Part shown: one piece after another, positions 37,988 to 47,906 of the stretch
Numbering within the stretch: position 1 is the first letter of the stretch
Layout: each line of letters begins with the position of its first letter
Assembly: GCF_000293885.2 (NCBI RefSeq)
Contig: NZ_CP010945.1
Location: forward strand, 4,608,001-4,672,000
Reading direction: 5' to 3'
Length of the DNA stretch: 64,000 nt
Origin: Pseudomonas fluorescens NCIMB 11764
GTDB lineage: Bacteria > Pseudomonadota > Gammaproteobacteria > Pseudomonadales > Pseudomonadaceae
Made by a program: the position numbers and the translations under genes
The notes under the pieces: model-generated
Seen by the model: only the letters and a program-made list of their open reading frames with translations
The model's database searches: none
Told to the model about the DNA's origin: nothing

Positions 37988-39070
37988 ATGGAACCCACGT
38001 CCTTATCCGAAACAAAGCTGACGCGCACGCTGCTCGATGTGTTTATCCGGGCCGGGCTGATCGCCGTTCTGGTGCTGTTCTGCTTCCAGATCTTCAGCCC
38101 GTTCCGCGACCTGATGCTGTGGTCGCTGATCCTGGCGATCACCCTTTACCCACTGCAAGAGCGGCTGAAGGGGCCGCTGGGGCAAAAGGAAGGGCGCATT
38201 GCGACGCTGATCATACTGGTCGCCATCCTTATCCTGATGGTGCCGATCTATCTGATGGGCATCTCGATTGCCGACTCGGTCGAGCACGCCATCAGCGTGA
38301 TCAAGAACGGTGGTTTCCACATTCCGCCGCCCGCCGATTCAGTCGCCGAATGGCCATTGGTGGGCAAGCCACTGTCGGCCCTTTGGCTACAGGCTTACAC
38401 CGATCTTCCGAGCCTGACAGAGAAGTACATTCCGCAAATCAAAGGCATCAGCCTCACCCTGTTGGGCAAACTCGCCGGTGTCGGCATGGGTTTCCTGATG
38501 TTCATTTTCGCCTTGATCATCGCCGGGATCTTCATGGCCTATGGTGAAAACGGTTACCGCAGCTCGGTCCAGATAGCCTCCCGCATCATCGGCCCGGAAA
38601 AAGGGGCGAAGATCGCCGGGCTTTGCACCGCAACGATTCGTGCGGTCGCACTGGGGGTGGTCGGCATCGCCTTCATCCAGATGCTGCTGGTAGGCCTGGG
38701 TTTCGTGTTCAAGGGGGTTCCCGGTGCCGGGTTGCTCGCACTGGGGGTGCTGCTGCTCGGAATCATGCAGTTGCCGGCAACCTTGATTACGCTCCCCGTG
38801 ATTGCCTTTGTGTTCGCCACGGAAGGTGCCAGCACGGCGACGATTGTCTTTGCAATCTATGTCTTCGTTGCCGGCCTGGTGGATAACGTACTCAAGCCCT
38901 TGCTGCTGGGGCGCGGTGTCGATGTGCCGATGCCGGTGATTCTGATCGGCGCCCTGGGTGGCATGGTCACTGGCGGGATTCTCGGGCTGTTCATCGGCCC
39001 GGTAGTGCTGGCGGTCGCGTATCAATTATTCTGGCAATGGGTACGGGATCGGCCAGGGCCGCAAGAATGA
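37988..39070 (+). CDS. AI-2E family transporter (PerM/YdiK-like)
   Basis: This 360-residue polytopic membrane protein has eight or so hydrophobic segments and the family motifs LMLWSLILAITLYPLQ near the N-terminus, ESLT-like PSLTEKYIPQIKG, and DNVLKPLLLGRGVDVPMPVILIGALGGM (read in parts) near the C-terminus. The family includes exporters and Na+/H+ antiporters; the name comes from AI-2 export in some members and does not fix the substrate here. The ATG at 37988 follows GGGAGG. It overlaps the start of the decayed gene downstream by 4 nt. Confidence 0.85.
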   Translation: MEPTSLSETKLTRTLLDVFIRAGLIAVLVLFCFQIFSPFRDLMLWSLILAITLYPLQERLKGPLGQKEGRIATLIILVAILILMVPIYLMGISIADSVEHAISVIKNGGFHIPPPADSVAEWPLVGKPLSALWLQAYTDLPSLTEKYIPQIKGISLTLLGKLAGVGMGFLMFIFALIIAGIFMAYGENGYRSSVQIASRIIGPEKGAKIAGLCTATIRAVALGVVGIAFIQMLLVGLGFVFKGVPGAGLLALGVLLLGIMQLPATLITLPVIAFVFATEGASTATIVFAIYVFVAGLVDNVLKPLLLGRGVDVPMPVILIGALGGMVTGGILGLFIGPVVLAVAYQLFWQWVRDRPGPQE

Positions 39071-39382
39071 ATGCTCAGGGTGATGATCTGCTGAATCAGG
39101 TACTGACCGCCCACGGAGGGCTGGAGCGCTGGAACAGCTTCAGCCAGGTACGCGCCACCCTCGTGACCGGTGGCTCGCTCTGGGCAATGAAAGGGCTGAC
39201 TCAGGCGACGCTTGCGGGTGACCTTTCCCGAGGACATCGCCACGCATTGCGCGGTGCAGGATTTCTACTTCGGTAAAGACTTTCTGCTACGTCGACACGA
39301 CTACAACGTGGAGGTCAGCGGTGGCCTGCCTGCCGCCCAGTACGTTCATGGCTATGTCGAAGCCGACATCGACTATTCGTAA
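39067..39382 (+). pseudogene. Remnant gene: N- and C-terminal pieces in different frames
   Basis: From the ATG at 39067, overlapping the preceding stop, 45 residues read MNAQGDDLLNQVLTAHGGLE and on to WAMKGLTQ, a common start of an uncharacterised Pseudomonas protein of roughly 250 residues as I recall it. The frame then leads to a short stop at 39276. From about 39218 a different frame reads VTFPEDIATHCAVQDFYFGK, then DFLLRRHDYNVEVSGG and AAQYVHGYVEADIDYS, stopping at 39382, which looks like the C-terminal part of the same protein. The middle and the tail are missing. The simplest reading is an internal deletion with a frame change. The family has no function I can name. Confidence 0.68.
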
Positions 39383-39403
39383 TGCATTGCGGAGGAATGA
39401 ATC

Positions 39404-39868
39404 ATGACCGCGCATTCCTGGGAAAAACTCTACCTCGATGACCTGAGCCTGGGTCAGGAATTTGAAAGCGACCCTGTTCGCGTCCACCGGGAAGCGATGC
39501 TGGCCTTTGCTCGCGAGTACGACCCGCAACCCTTTCACCTGAGCGCCGAAGAGGCCGGGTTGAGCCTGTTCGGCGGCCTGGCAGCGAGCGGCTGGAACAC
39601 CGCTGCCCTGACCATGAAAATGCTGGTGGCCAGCGTGCCTCTGGCGGACGGCATCATTGGCCTGGGCATCGAGCTGAGTTGGCCGACGCCGACTTATCCG
39701 GACGACGTGCTGCGCCTGTTCAGCACCGTGCAGGCCATCGAACCGTCCGCCACCAAACCGGATCGGGGCGTGGTGACGCTGTTCATGGAAACGTTGAACC
39801 AGAACGACAAGGTGGTACAGCGCGCCACCGGGAAGTTGCTGGTGTTCAGAAGACCGGCAGAGGATTGA
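39404..39868 (+). CDS. MaoC-family dehydratase
   Basis: This 154-residue hotdog-fold protein belongs to the MaoC/R-hydratase family, which adds or removes water at enoyl-CoA-type substrates. Segments such as YDPQPFHLSAEEAG, LFGGLAASGWNTAALTMKML and GIELSWPTPTYPDD match the family; DPxPxH is the usual place of the catalytic Asp/His pair. It stands alone after the decayed gene. PhaJ-like supply of (R)-3-hydroxyacyl-CoA to PHA synthesis is possible in principle but not supported by position. The ATG has GGAGG about 10 nt upstream. Confidence 0.83.
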   Translation: MTAHSWEKLYLDDLSLGQEFESDPVRVHREAMLAFAREYDPQPFHLSAEEAGLSLFGGLAASGWNTAALTMKMLVASVPLADGIIGLGIELSWPTPTYPDDVLRLFSTVQAIEPSATKPDRGVVTLFMETLNQNDKVVQRATGKLLVFRRPAED

Positions 39869-39976
39869 AGTGGCACTCCGAAGGATTGGCAGTTGCATTT
39901 ACCGGTCAGTCAGTAATCCGGGAAGCTAACGACACGGGTCAAGCAAATACAAGACCTTGGAAAATGCTCATTACCG

Positions 39977-40020
39977 CCCCCGTCATAGCCATCAAACTGC
40001 CGTTGATGGTTTGACGGGGG
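39977..40020. terminator. Long hairpin between convergent MaoC and chemoreceptor genes
   Basis: The outer arms CCCCCGTCA and TGACGGGGG and inner arms CCATCAA and TTGATGG form a long, nearly continuous stem. It ends 10 nt before the chemoreceptor stop codon on the opposite strand. There is no T-run, so termination is likely but not certain. Confidence 0.5.
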
Positions 40021-40029
40021 TCAGGTCTT

Positions 40030-41655
40030 TCAGAAACTGAACCGCTGCAAAATAACGCCCAGTCCGTCGGACATTGCCTTGAGTTCCTGGGTCGTTCGAA
40101 CGATCCCGCCTTGGGCTGTGGCGTTCTCTTCCACACTTTGCGCCACTCTTTCGACGTTGCAGGCGACCTGTTCACTGGCGGCGCGTTGTTCCTGGAGCGA
40201 CAACGAAATGAAACTGACGGCCGCAAGGGATTCGTCCAGTGCACCCTTGATCCTGCCCATGGAAAGGCCCGCGCTTTCGACCAGTTTCTGGCCATGGGTC
40301 ACGCGCTCACAGCCAGCGGCCATGCTGTCTTTGGCTTTGACCATGCCGTTTTGTATGGCGTTGACCAAGGCCACGATTTCCGTGGTGGATTGGGCTGTGC
40401 GTGCGGCCAGGCTGCGCACTTCATCGGCGACCACGGCGAAGCCGCGACCTTGTTCGCCCGCGCGTGCCGCTTCGATGGCGGCATTGAGGGCCAGGAGATT
40501 GGTCTGTTCGGCGATGCCCCGAATCACCCCGACAATCAGACTGATGTCGTTAGACTGAACCGCCAGTTGATCGATGTCAGATGAGCTTTGTGCAACCAGA
40601 TCGGCAATCTGATCCATTTCCTGGATGGATGCTTGCATGACCTCCATGCCTTCGCTGGTGATTTCGCCCGCTTTCTGCGCGGTGCTCTGTGCCTGTCGGG
40701 CATTGTCGGCAATGTGCGTGATGCTGACGGAAAGCTCTTCTACTGTGGCCGCCATGGAGGAAGCTGTCTCGCTTTGCAGGGCGGCGCTGCTCAATCCTTG
40801 TTCGGAAGATGCAGACAGTTGCAGTGTGGCACTCTCGATTTGCTCGGAGGCCTGGCTGATTTTGCCAATCATGTCGCTCAAGCTGTGGCGCATCGCCTGG
40901 ACGGAGTGCAGCACCCCCGTCGACTGCTGTTGGAGATCAAACTGTGTAGCGGCCAGTTGCCCCTGGGCGATGTTCGAACTGATGACGGCAAGTTCTGCCG
41001 GTTCGGCACCGAGCTGGCGACTCAACAGTCGGGAGAACAAAAACGTGTAGGCCACGCCCGCGATCAGCGCCAATGCCAGAATCAACAGGCTGAACCGGAG
41101 ACTGGAGATATAGGCGATCTGGTTCAGCTCGAACTGGTTCTTGGCCTCCACCAGCTGAACCTCGATCAACTCGGAAAACTTGGCTGACAAGGGATCGATC
41201 AGTGGATACAACTGCTCTGTTGCGAAACGTGCAAGCCCGGCGTTGTCGTTCTGGCGCAGCATGCCCTGCAAGTTTTGCAATGGCCCGTGGGTGGCTTCCA
41301 TTAGCGGATTGATTTGCGCGATTAAACGGGTTTCTGCGGGAATCAGTGTTGTCGATTTGTATGCTTGCCACGTCTGATCGATTTCCCTCTGCGCTTGCTC
41401 TATCCGAGTCAATGATTCAGCGTAGGTAAAGTTTCCATTACGTGCCTTGTGGGTGGCATCGACGATGTCCACGGCGTACAGGTCAGCGATTTTTTTCAAG
41501 TCGCGCAGGGGCACGACTCGATCGAGATACACGGTTTCCAGACTGTGTACAGCGGATTGCATTCCCAAGAGTCCGAGCCCGCCGACACACAATAGACCCA
41601 GCAGCAAAGTGCTGGTGAGCACAAGCAGGTGAGTCCTGATCTTCCAGCTTTCCAT
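40030..41655 (-). CDS. Methyl-accepting chemotaxis protein (4HB type)
   Basis: This 541-residue chemoreceptor has an N-terminal membrane span ([21 protein letters not shown]) and a periplasmic four-helix-bundle ligand domain (about 35-185, with [15 protein letters not shown]). A second span follows ([18 protein letters not shown]), then a HAMP domain and a long coiled-coil signalling domain with the conserved hairpin [20 protein letters not shown] followed by [17 protein letters not shown]. No C-terminal NWETF-type tether is present. The 4HB domain in other receptors senses amino or organic acids, but the ligand here is unknown. It is a single gene. Confidence 0.93.
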   Translation of the reverse strand: MESWKIRTHLLVLTSTLLLGLLCVGGLGLLGMQSAVHSLETVYLDRVVPLRDLKKIADLYAVDIVDATHKARNGNFTYAESLTRIEQAQREIDQTWQAYKSTTLIPAETRLIAQINPLMEATHGPLQNLQGMLRQNDNAGLARFATEQLYPLIDPLSAKFSELIEVQLVEAKNQFELNQIAYISSLRFSLLILALALIAGVAYTFLFSRLLSRQLGAEPAELAVISSNIAQGQLAATQFDLQQQSTGVLHSVQAMRHSLSDMIGKISQASEQIESATLQLSASSEQGLSSAALQSETASSMAATVEELSVSITHIADNARQAQSTAQKAGEITSEGMEVMQASIQEMDQIADLVAQSSSDIDQLAVQSNDISLIVGVIRGIAEQTNLLALNAAIEAARAGEQGRGFAVVADEVRSLAARTAQSTTEIVALVNAIQNGMVKAKDSMAAGCERVTHGQKLVESAGLSMGRIKGALDESLAAVSFISLSLQEQRAASEQVACNVERVAQSVEENATAQGGIVRTTQELKAMSDGLGVILQRFSF

Positions 41656-41868
41656 AGTCCATAATTCCTGAGTCAGCTAAGCGATAGAGATCGAGAAGGT
41701 CAGCATCAGTTGCAATGAGGGCACATTGACATCATCCGCTGAGGCTCAGGAGAAGAACATCGTTTGACCGGCGTACATTTATGAATTTGCGACGTTTGAA
41801 CACCCTAAGTCTCGAGCTTGTTCCACACCTGCCGCACGCGATTTGTTAACCCTGAGGGCTAAAGTCCC

Positions 41869-43656
41869 ATGAGCGATTCGGATGCTCTGCCTCCCGGTCC
41901 TGAACCGGGTCGGATTACACGCAAGCACACTGGCGATCAAACCACCTGGCGCCGTTGGCTGCCGGGGCTGCAGACGTTGGGTCGCTATAAGATGGCATGG
42001 CTGCAGCACGACATTGTGGCCGGACTCGTGCTCACTACCATGCTGGTGCCCGTCGGTATCGCCTACGCGGTGGCATCGGGGGTGCCCGGCATTTATGGCC
42101 TTTACGCGACCATTGTTCCATTGCTCGCTTATGCGTTGTTTGGCCCGAGCCGAATCCTGGTGCTGGGGCCCGATTCCTCATTGGCTGCCGTCATTCTCGC
42201 GGTAGTACTGCCGTTGTCCGGCGGCGACCCGCATCGCGCGATTGCCCTTGCCGGCATGATGGCGATCGTCTCGGGGACCGTGTGCATCCTGGCGGGTATA
42301 GCGCGGCTGGGTTTCGTCACCGAGCTGCTTTCCAAACCGATCCGCTATGGCTACATGAACGGCATTGCACTGACGGTATTGATCAGCCAACTACCCAGGC
42401 TTTTCGGCTTTTCGATCGAAACCGACGGACCGTTGCGCAACCTGTGGGCCATTGCCACCTCGGTGATGGATGGAAAAACCAACTGGACCACCTTCATGAT
42501 CGGCGCGGCCACCATGGCGGTCATCTTGTTGCTCAAGGACAAAAAACGCGTGCCGGGGATTCTGATCGCCGTGGCAGGAGCCACCGTTGCCGTTGGCGTG
42601 CTGGATCTTGCATCCTACGATGTGGCGGTCCTCGGTTCTCTGCCCCAAGGCCTGCCGGGGTTTGCCATCCCCTGGATCAGCAGTGCCGATATCGTTCCTG
42701 TGCTGATCGGGGGTTGCGCTGTTGCGCTTGTTTCGTTCGCCGACACCAGTGTGCTCTCGCGTGTCTATGCGGCGCGCACCCAGACCTATGTCGACCCAAA
42801 CCAGGAGATGGTAGGACTCGGCGTCGCCAACCTTGCCAGCGGTTTGTTCCAGGGCTTTCCGATCAGCAGCAGTTCTTCACGGACTCCCGTGGCCGAGGCC
42901 GCGGGTGCCCGAACACAACTTGCCGGCGTGGTGGGAGCACTGGCTGTTGCTTTATTGCTGGTGTTTGCCCCGGATTTGCTGAAGAACCTGCCCACCAGCG
43001 CACTGGCGGCGGTGGTCATCGCATCGGCGATCGGCCTGATCGAAATCACCGACCTGCGACGGATTTATCGTATCCAGCGCTGGGAGTTCTGGTTATCGAT
43101 CGTTTGTACGGCAGGTGTGGCCGTATTCGGCGCCATCGAAGGCATTGGCCTGGCCATCGTCGTAGCGGTGATCGAGTTTCTATGGGATGCCTGGCGCCCG
43201 TATTCTGCGGTCTTGGGGCGCGCCAAAGGCGTCCAGGGCTATCACGACATCACGCGTTATCCGCAGGCGAATCTTATTCCCGGTCTGGTGCTGTTTCGCT
43301 GGGATGCCCCGTTGTTTTTTGCCAACGCAGAACTGTTCCATGACCGAGTGCTGGACGCCGTGGCGACATCGCCCACGCCGGTTCGTTGGCTGGTGGTAGC
43401 AGCGGAGCCGGTCACCAGCGTGGATGTGACTTCCGCCGACATGCTGGCCGAACTGGATGAAACCTTGAACGCAGCTGGCATCACGCTCTGCGTGGCGGAG
43501 ATGAAGGACCCCGTCAAAGACAAGCTGAAGCGCTTCGGGCTTTTCGAGCGGTTTGGTGAAGCTGCGTTCTTTCCGACATTAGGCGTCGCGGTCAGCAGCT
43601 ACCTCAAGGTCCATTCGGAGGACGGGAAGGAAGGGCAGGGCGAGGATCGCGAGTAA
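41869..43656 (+). CDS. SulP-family anion transporter with STAS domain
   Basis: This 595-residue transporter of the SulP/SLC26 family moves sulfate, bicarbonate or organic anions. The membrane domain (about 45-440) has the early LTTMLVPVGIAYAVASGVPGIYGLYA motif (read in parts) and FQGFPISSSSSRTPVAEAAGARTQLAG. The C-terminal STAS domain (about 465-580) has LIPGLVLFRWDAPLFFANAELFHDRV and VTSVDVTSADMLAELDETL. The first 40 residues are a basic cytoplasmic lead. Its GAGGG ribosome site is about 10 nt upstream. No sulfur genes adjoin it, so the anion is not predicted. Confidence 0.9.
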   Translation: MSDSDALPPGPEPGRITRKHTGDQTTWRRWLPGLQTLGRYKMAWLQHDIVAGLVLTTMLVPVGIAYAVASGVPGIYGLYATIVPLLAYALFGPSRILVLGPDSSLAAVILAVVLPLSGGDPHRAIALAGMMAIVSGTVCILAGIARLGFVTELLSKPIRYGYMNGIALTVLISQLPRLFGFSIETDGPLRNLWAIATSVMDGKTNWTTFMIGAATMAVILLLKDKKRVPGILIAVAGATVAVGVLDLASYDVAVLGSLPQGLPGFAIPWISSADIVPVLIGGCAVALVSFADTSVLSRVYAARTQTYVDPNQEMVGLGVANLASGLFQGFPISSSSSRTPVAEAAGARTQLAGVVGALAVALLLVFAPDLLKNLPTSALAAVVIASAIGLIEITDLRRIYRIQRWEFWLSIVCTAGVAVFGAIEGIGLAIVVAVIEFLWDAWRPYSAVLGRAKGVQGYHDITRYPQANLIPGLVLFRWDAPLFFANAELFHDRVLDAVATSPTPVRWLVVAAEPVTSVDVTSADMLAELDETLNAAGITLCVAEMKDPVKDKLKRFGLFERFGEAAFFPTLGVAVSSYLKVHSEDGKEGQGEDRE

Positions 43657-43677
43657 ATGATCGTGCGTGCACGCTAT

Positions 43678-43704
43678 CGGGGCCGGCGCGGTAGTCCGGC
43701 CCCG
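43678..43704. terminator. Hairpin between convergent SulP and LTA-synthase-like genes
   Basis: CGGGGCCGG-CGCGGTAGT-CCGGCCCCG forms a strong 9-bp GC stem between two converging genes. There is no clear T-run on either side, so its role as a terminator is inferred from position and stability. Confidence 0.5.
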
Positions 43705-43728
43705 ACGTAATCGGGCTGGCGATCCCGG

Positions 43729-45765
43729 TTACTTACGCACGTTCTGGTACAGCATCAACCTTGAAGTTTCATGCAGGCCGCGGGTCAGCTGCACCAGGCG
43801 CTCGAACTCTCCGGGGTTTTGCCGGGCCACGTTGTCCAGCGGCGTCGGTGAGGCCAGGTCGTGCAACGTCGGCGAGCTGCCATCGTGCTGCATCTGCACC
43901 ATGTAGTGTTGCGTGACGCCCGCAATCAACGGGAACGTACCTTCACGCAGCACCAGTGGCACCACGCGTTCACCCTCTGGCGCAGGCTGCTGGATATCAC
44001 GCCCCAGGCCGCTGTTGCGAAACTCGAGGCCGGCCATGCCGGCCACGGTTGGCAGCAAGTCCACCAGGCCGACGGCTTCCTTGACGGTCCGCGTGCCGAG
44101 CAGGCCCGGTGCATGGATGATCATGGGCACCGCGTTGCTTTCCAGACCCAGTTGCTCATAAGCCGGTGCCAGGAAAGGGATCTGGGCGATACGGGTGTTG
44201 TGGTCGCCAAACAGCACGAAAATGGTGTTGTCGTAGTAGCCACCTTCCTTGGCGATTTCCATCAAGCGCCCGATGTTGAAGTCCAGCAAGCGCACGGCGT
44301 TGTACTGCTCGACACTGCGCGATCCTGCGGCCTGAACTTCCGCCAGGGTAGGGTGCTTGACCTCGAATCCGTCATTACTCTTGGGAATCGTAAAGGGGCG
44401 ATGGTTGCCGGCCGTCTGCACATAGGCAAAGAACGGTTTGTCCTTGGGCAATGCCTGCAGGATCTTGTCGGTTTCCTTGAACAGATCCAGATCAGAAATC
44501 CCCCAGACATCCACGACCGGGGATTCCCAGTCCCGCTCCTCAAGCAAACGAACCCCGTCGATACTTTGCCGGATCAAGGCGTTCATGTTGGCCCAACCGG
44601 AGTTGCCGCCAATGGTGTAGATCTTCTCGTAACCGGTGAAGGCATTGATCAATGTGTGCTGTTTGGTGATCAGCGGATTACGCGTCGCGGTTTCCTGCCG
44701 AGTGACGTCTGGAACCCCACTGATGCTGGCCCAAACGGTTTTTGCGGTCCCGGTGACCGGTACGTAGAAGTGCTCGAAGAACCAGCTCTGAGTGGCCAGG
44801 CGATCGATATTGGGCGTCGGATTGATCGGGTTGCCATAGGCCCCGACGGCACTCGTGCCCAGCGACTCAAGCATCACAAACATCACGTTCGGCGGCCGTG
44901 TGCTGGATACTTTGTAGGGTTGTGGCGCTTGATGACGGACGAAATTCAGGGTTTGCGGGTCGGGCTGGTCGACCCCCAGGTACTTGGCAATCACGGCGTA
45001 GTGTTCACGCACCTGCGCTTCGTCATAGCGCGACTGGCCGACCTTGACCGTGTCATAGAGGAAAATCACCGGGTTCAGACCCAGCGCAGCGACCTGGTTA
45101 TTGCCAGAGAAGAACGCGTCGCTCCAGCGCAACGGGACAGGGTTTTCAAGGTTCATGTTCTCGACACGCCCCAAAATGCCCAACAGCACCAACACGACCA
45201 TCAACGCACCACCCCAGGTGGCGGAGAGCGGGTGAATGGCTTTGCGTGGGCGGTCCAGTGTCACGCGTTCCAGGCGCACCAGGGCCAGCGTCACCAATGC
45301 AACTGTTGCCAGCCACCCCAATGAAATCCAGATGACCGGGTAGGTTTGCCAGACCATGTCTCGGGATATTTGCGCATCTTCGATGAAGCGCAGCACGGTG
45401 GCGTTGATCCTCACGCCCAGGTAGGCGTAATGGCCAAAATCGACGATATAGATCAGCAGCAGGGCGCCCATGGCGACTGGCACATACACGCGTGCCAATT
45501 GGCGAAGCAGGCGGCTGCTGACGAGATTCCAACGCGGAATCCAGGCCAGCAACGCCAGTGGCAACATGACCAGGATGGCCAGGCGCAGATCGAAACGAAA
45601 GCCGATGCCCAGCGTTTCCAGGACTGCATGGTCGTCGCTCAATGCTTTGGCGTCGAAACCGGAAAAACCGAAAAAGAACACCACCCGTAGCAATGCAAAC
45701 AGCACAAATACAATGGCTGTTGCGCCTAGCCAATAATGCAAACGTCTCGATTGCAGCCAACCCAT
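43729..45765 (-). CDS. LTA-synthase-like sulfatase-fold membrane transferase
   Basis: This 678-residue inner-membrane protein has five N-terminal spans and a large periplasmic alkaline-phosphatase/sulfatase domain (about 250-640). The nucleophile Thr lies in VTGTAKTVWASISG, metal-binding segments include MFVMLESLGTS and LFGDHNTRIAQ, and PTPNIDRLATQSW is typical of the LTA synthase family. In Gram-negative bacteria relatives transfer phosphoglycerol or phosphoethanolamine to glucans or lipid A. The ATG at 45765 was chosen with an ACAGGGGAACAG lead; 45891 would add 42 non-membrane residues. It lies 32 nt after a small membrane gene on the same strand, so it closes a three-gene cluster. Confidence 0.87.
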   Translation of the reverse strand: MGWLQSRRLHYWLGATAIVFVLFALLRVVFFFGFSGFDAKALSDDHAVLETLGIGFRFDLRLAILVMLPLALLAWIPRWNLVSSRLLRQLARVYVPVAMGALLLIYIVDFGHYAYLGVRINATVLRFIEDAQISRDMVWQTYPVIWISLGWLATVALVTLALVRLERVTLDRPRKAIHPLSATWGGALMVVLVLLGILGRVENMNLENPVPLRWSDAFFSGNNQVAALGLNPVIFLYDTVKVGQSRYDEAQVREHYAVIAKYLGVDQPDPQTLNFVRHQAPQPYKVSSTRPPNVMFVMLESLGTSAVGAYGNPINPTPNIDRLATQSWFFEHFYVPVTGTAKTVWASISGVPDVTRQETATRNPLITKQHTLINAFTGYEKIYTIGGNSGWANMNALIRQSIDGVRLLEERDWESPVVDVWGISDLDLFKETDKILQALPKDKPFFAYVQTAGNHRPFTIPKSNDGFEVKHPTLAEVQAAGSRSVEQYNAVRLLDFNIGRLMEIAKEGGYYDNTIFVLFGDHNTRIAQIPFLAPAYEQLGLESNAVPMIIHAPGLLGTRTVKEAVGLVDLLPTVAGMAGLEFRNSGLGRDIQQPAPEGERVVPLVLREGTFPLIAGVTQHYMVQMQHDGSSPTLHDLASPTPLDNVARQNPGEFERLVQLTRGLHETSRLMLYQNVRK

Positions 45766-45797
45766 CCCTGTTCCCCTGTTAAAAATGTCGTTGAATC

Positions 45798-46412
45798 TCA
45801 AACGGATCCGGACTCTTTCACTGAGCCACGCAGCGTGCTCAACCTGCCATACGACCAGCGCACCGCCAGCATCAGCAGTGCCGCGCAGCAATACAGGCCC
45901 AGCAGCGGATCAACCAGGTAATCCCAATAGTTATGCGAAGGTTTTACCCCGACGATGAAGGCCAGGGTCGCACTCGCGAGCATCACGACGGCCAGGTAAC
46001 TGCGCAGGTAAAACAGACCTGCCGTGAGCAGTGCGACGAAGATCAGCAACGGACGCGGGCTGAAGCCAAACCGGTAAGGGTCCAGATAACTCAACCCCAG
46101 CGTTGCCGGGTAGAGCACCAGCGCCATCGCAGCGAAGATGATCAATACGCTGGTCGTGCTTTGCTGCGCAGGCGGCAGGAAACCCAGTCGCCGCAAACAC
46201 CCCCACGCCATGAACACCAATGTCGTGACCGCCAGGTCATCAATGTGGCTGCGCAAGTACGCAGCCAACGACAAACCACCCAGCGGTATGAAGCTGGCTG
46301 CCAGCAAGGCGATCAACAGCGTGATCCTCGCGGTCGTCTTTAAACCGAAGGAAGGCAGCAACAGAAAGATGATCAGGGTGAAGCTGATATGGGCTTGCCA
46401 CAGGTTGATCAT
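45798..46412 (-). CDS. Polytopic membrane protein of the sialidase cluster
   Basis: This 204-residue protein has about six membrane spans and no recognised enzymatic motif. The C-terminus is short and charged (STLRGSVKESGSV). The ATG at 46412 overlaps the stop of the sialidase-like gene by 4 nt, so the two are translationally coupled, and the LTA-synthase-like gene follows 32 nt later. Involvement in assembly or transport of a surface polymer is inferred only from these neighbours; the family is not one I can name. Confidence 0.7.
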   Translation of the reverse strand: MINLWQAHISFTLIIFLLLPSFGLKTTARITLLIALLAASFIPLGGLSLAAYLRSHIDDLAVTTLVFMAWGCLRRLGFLPPAQQSTTSVLIIFAAMALVLYPATLGLSYLDPYRFGFSPRPLLIFVALLTAGLFYLRSYLAVVMLASATLAFIVGVKPSHNYWDYLVDPLLGLYCCAALLMLAVRWSYGRLSTLRGSVKESGSV

Positions 46413-47707
46413 TTGGCACGCTCCGACAACCATGCATCGTTGAAGGTGACGTGCTTGATGAAAGTGTTGTTCCAGGAATAAACCAGGTGATACATACCGT
46501 CGGGACTTCGGATGAAGTACGGGTATTCATATTCGAAACTGCAGCCTTGCGCCTTACAGACCCGGGTGTCGAGGTTGTTCAGGAACTGCGCCTCCAGCGG
46601 TTGGCGAAGTGCGCCACTGGATCCGCGAAACTCTCTGCCGATGATTTCCTTGTACGCCTCGGGTGAAAACGTATCGCCCTCCGGATCGGGTGATTTGTCG
46701 AGATCCCGCAGCGAGCGCCAATCGTCCATTTTTGCGTCGGTACCATAAAGACTCAGTTTGAAGCGGCCCTCCTGCAAATCATTGAGCGCCACCAGCAACC
46801 CGTGTTTGGGCGTTGCGATGGCGGCCAACGAGGAGTTCGGATTGGAGGGGTCGAGCGGATAAGGATCGCTCCAGGATTGCCCGGCGTCTTCAGTGCGGGC
46901 CGCCAGCACACGGTGATGGGTGTTTCCGGCATAGCGCAACAAGGCGATACCGCGCTGTCCATCCAGCGGAACGACCGTGGGTTGCAATGAGTTGTTGCCA
47001 TGGCTGATGCGGAATTTATCGATCACATCACCGTCTGCGCTCAGGTACAGGTACTCGGCAAACTTGCCCAGAAATTCGTGATAGACCGGCAAGCCGATGG
47101 AACCGTCGGCATGAAACACCGGGGCGGAACGTACCAGGGTGCTGATATTCAGAAAGGGCGAGGTGATCAATTGGCGCGGCGCGGACCACTGGCGACCATA
47201 ATCGTCAGAGACCATCACATTGACCGCACTACCGGCCCAGCCCCCCATGGACACCGACACGTAGAACAGCCAGAGGCGGTTGTCCGGTGCGAGCGCAATG
47301 ACCGGGTTGCCCAGTTTGCGGATGTATTTTCCTGTGCCCTGTTGGGTCGAATCCCGCGTCGCCAATACCTGTTCCGCCCCCCATTCGCCAGTTACCGCGT
47401 CGAAGCGGGCAGAGCGCACCTGAACGTCGGATGCGCCTTCGCGGGTACCCGCGAACCAGACCGACATCAGACTGCCGTCAGGCAAGGCGGTTACCGCCGA
47501 GGAATGCACGAAGTCCACCAGGCCGGATGAGGCAAAACGACTGGTATAGATGGGTTTGGCAACTTGATCAGTCACCGCTCTTACGGGACTCATCAAGGCG
47601 AAGGATGAGTGCACAGGAGCAGGATGGGTGAACCATGCGACCGAAAACAGGCAGGAAAGGGCTAAATAGGCCCCGAAGGCAGGGAGGGTGGGTAGGTGGA
47701 TGCGCAT
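46409..47707 (-). CDS. Sialidase-like six-bladed propeller protein (BNR/Asp-box)
   Basis: This 432-residue exported protein resembles the BNR_2/exo-sialidase-like family. The N-terminus is a signal sequence (MRIHLPTLPAFGAYLALSCL). A conserved start of the propeller reads FVHSSAVTALPDGSLMSVWFAGTREGASDVQV (in parts). Two Asp-box-like turns, SDDYGRQW and TEDAGQSW, are visible. The C-terminal EYEYPYFIRSPDGMYHLVYSW segment is also typical. I chose the ATG at 47707 over 47734 for its signal peptide, though neither has a strong ribosome site. True sialic-acid hydrolysis is unproven. It overlaps the membrane gene, forming a surface-polymer-like operon. Confidence 0.8.
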   Translation of the reverse strand: MRIHLPTLPAFGAYLALSCLFSVAWFTHPAPVHSSFALMSPVRAVTDQVAKPIYTSRFASSGLVDFVHSSAVTALPDGSLMSVWFAGTREGASDVQVRSARFDAVTGEWGAEQVLATRDSTQQGTGKYIRKLGNPVIALAPDNRLWLFYVSVSMGGWAGSAVNVMVSDDYGRQWSAPRQLITSPFLNISTLVRSAPVFHADGSIGLPVYHEFLGKFAEYLYLSADGDVIDKFRISHGNNSLQPTVVPLDGQRGIALLRYAGNTHHRVLAARTEDAGQSWSDPYPLDPSNPNSSLAAIATPKHGLLVALNDLQEGRFKLSLYGTDAKMDDWRSLRDLDKSPDPEGDTFSPEAYKEIIGREFRGSSGALRQPLEAQFLNNLDTRVCKAQGCSFEYEYPYFIRSPDGMYHLVYSWNNTFIKHVTFNDAWLSERAK

Positions 47708-47906
47708 GATTAAGGCTGTGCATCTCATGGCCAATTCAGGCCGCTCAACCTATCACTTGTAGTTACAGGTTCGATGTTTTGCGAGCTGCTATTTTGTAAG
47801 CAAATAATTGTAGCGCGGATGCGTAGTCCAGAGCCTATATCTATCAATAGGTTACAACCGAGATTGGGTACCGGACCGTTAATCGTATTCCTGAACTGGA
47901 CGGCGG

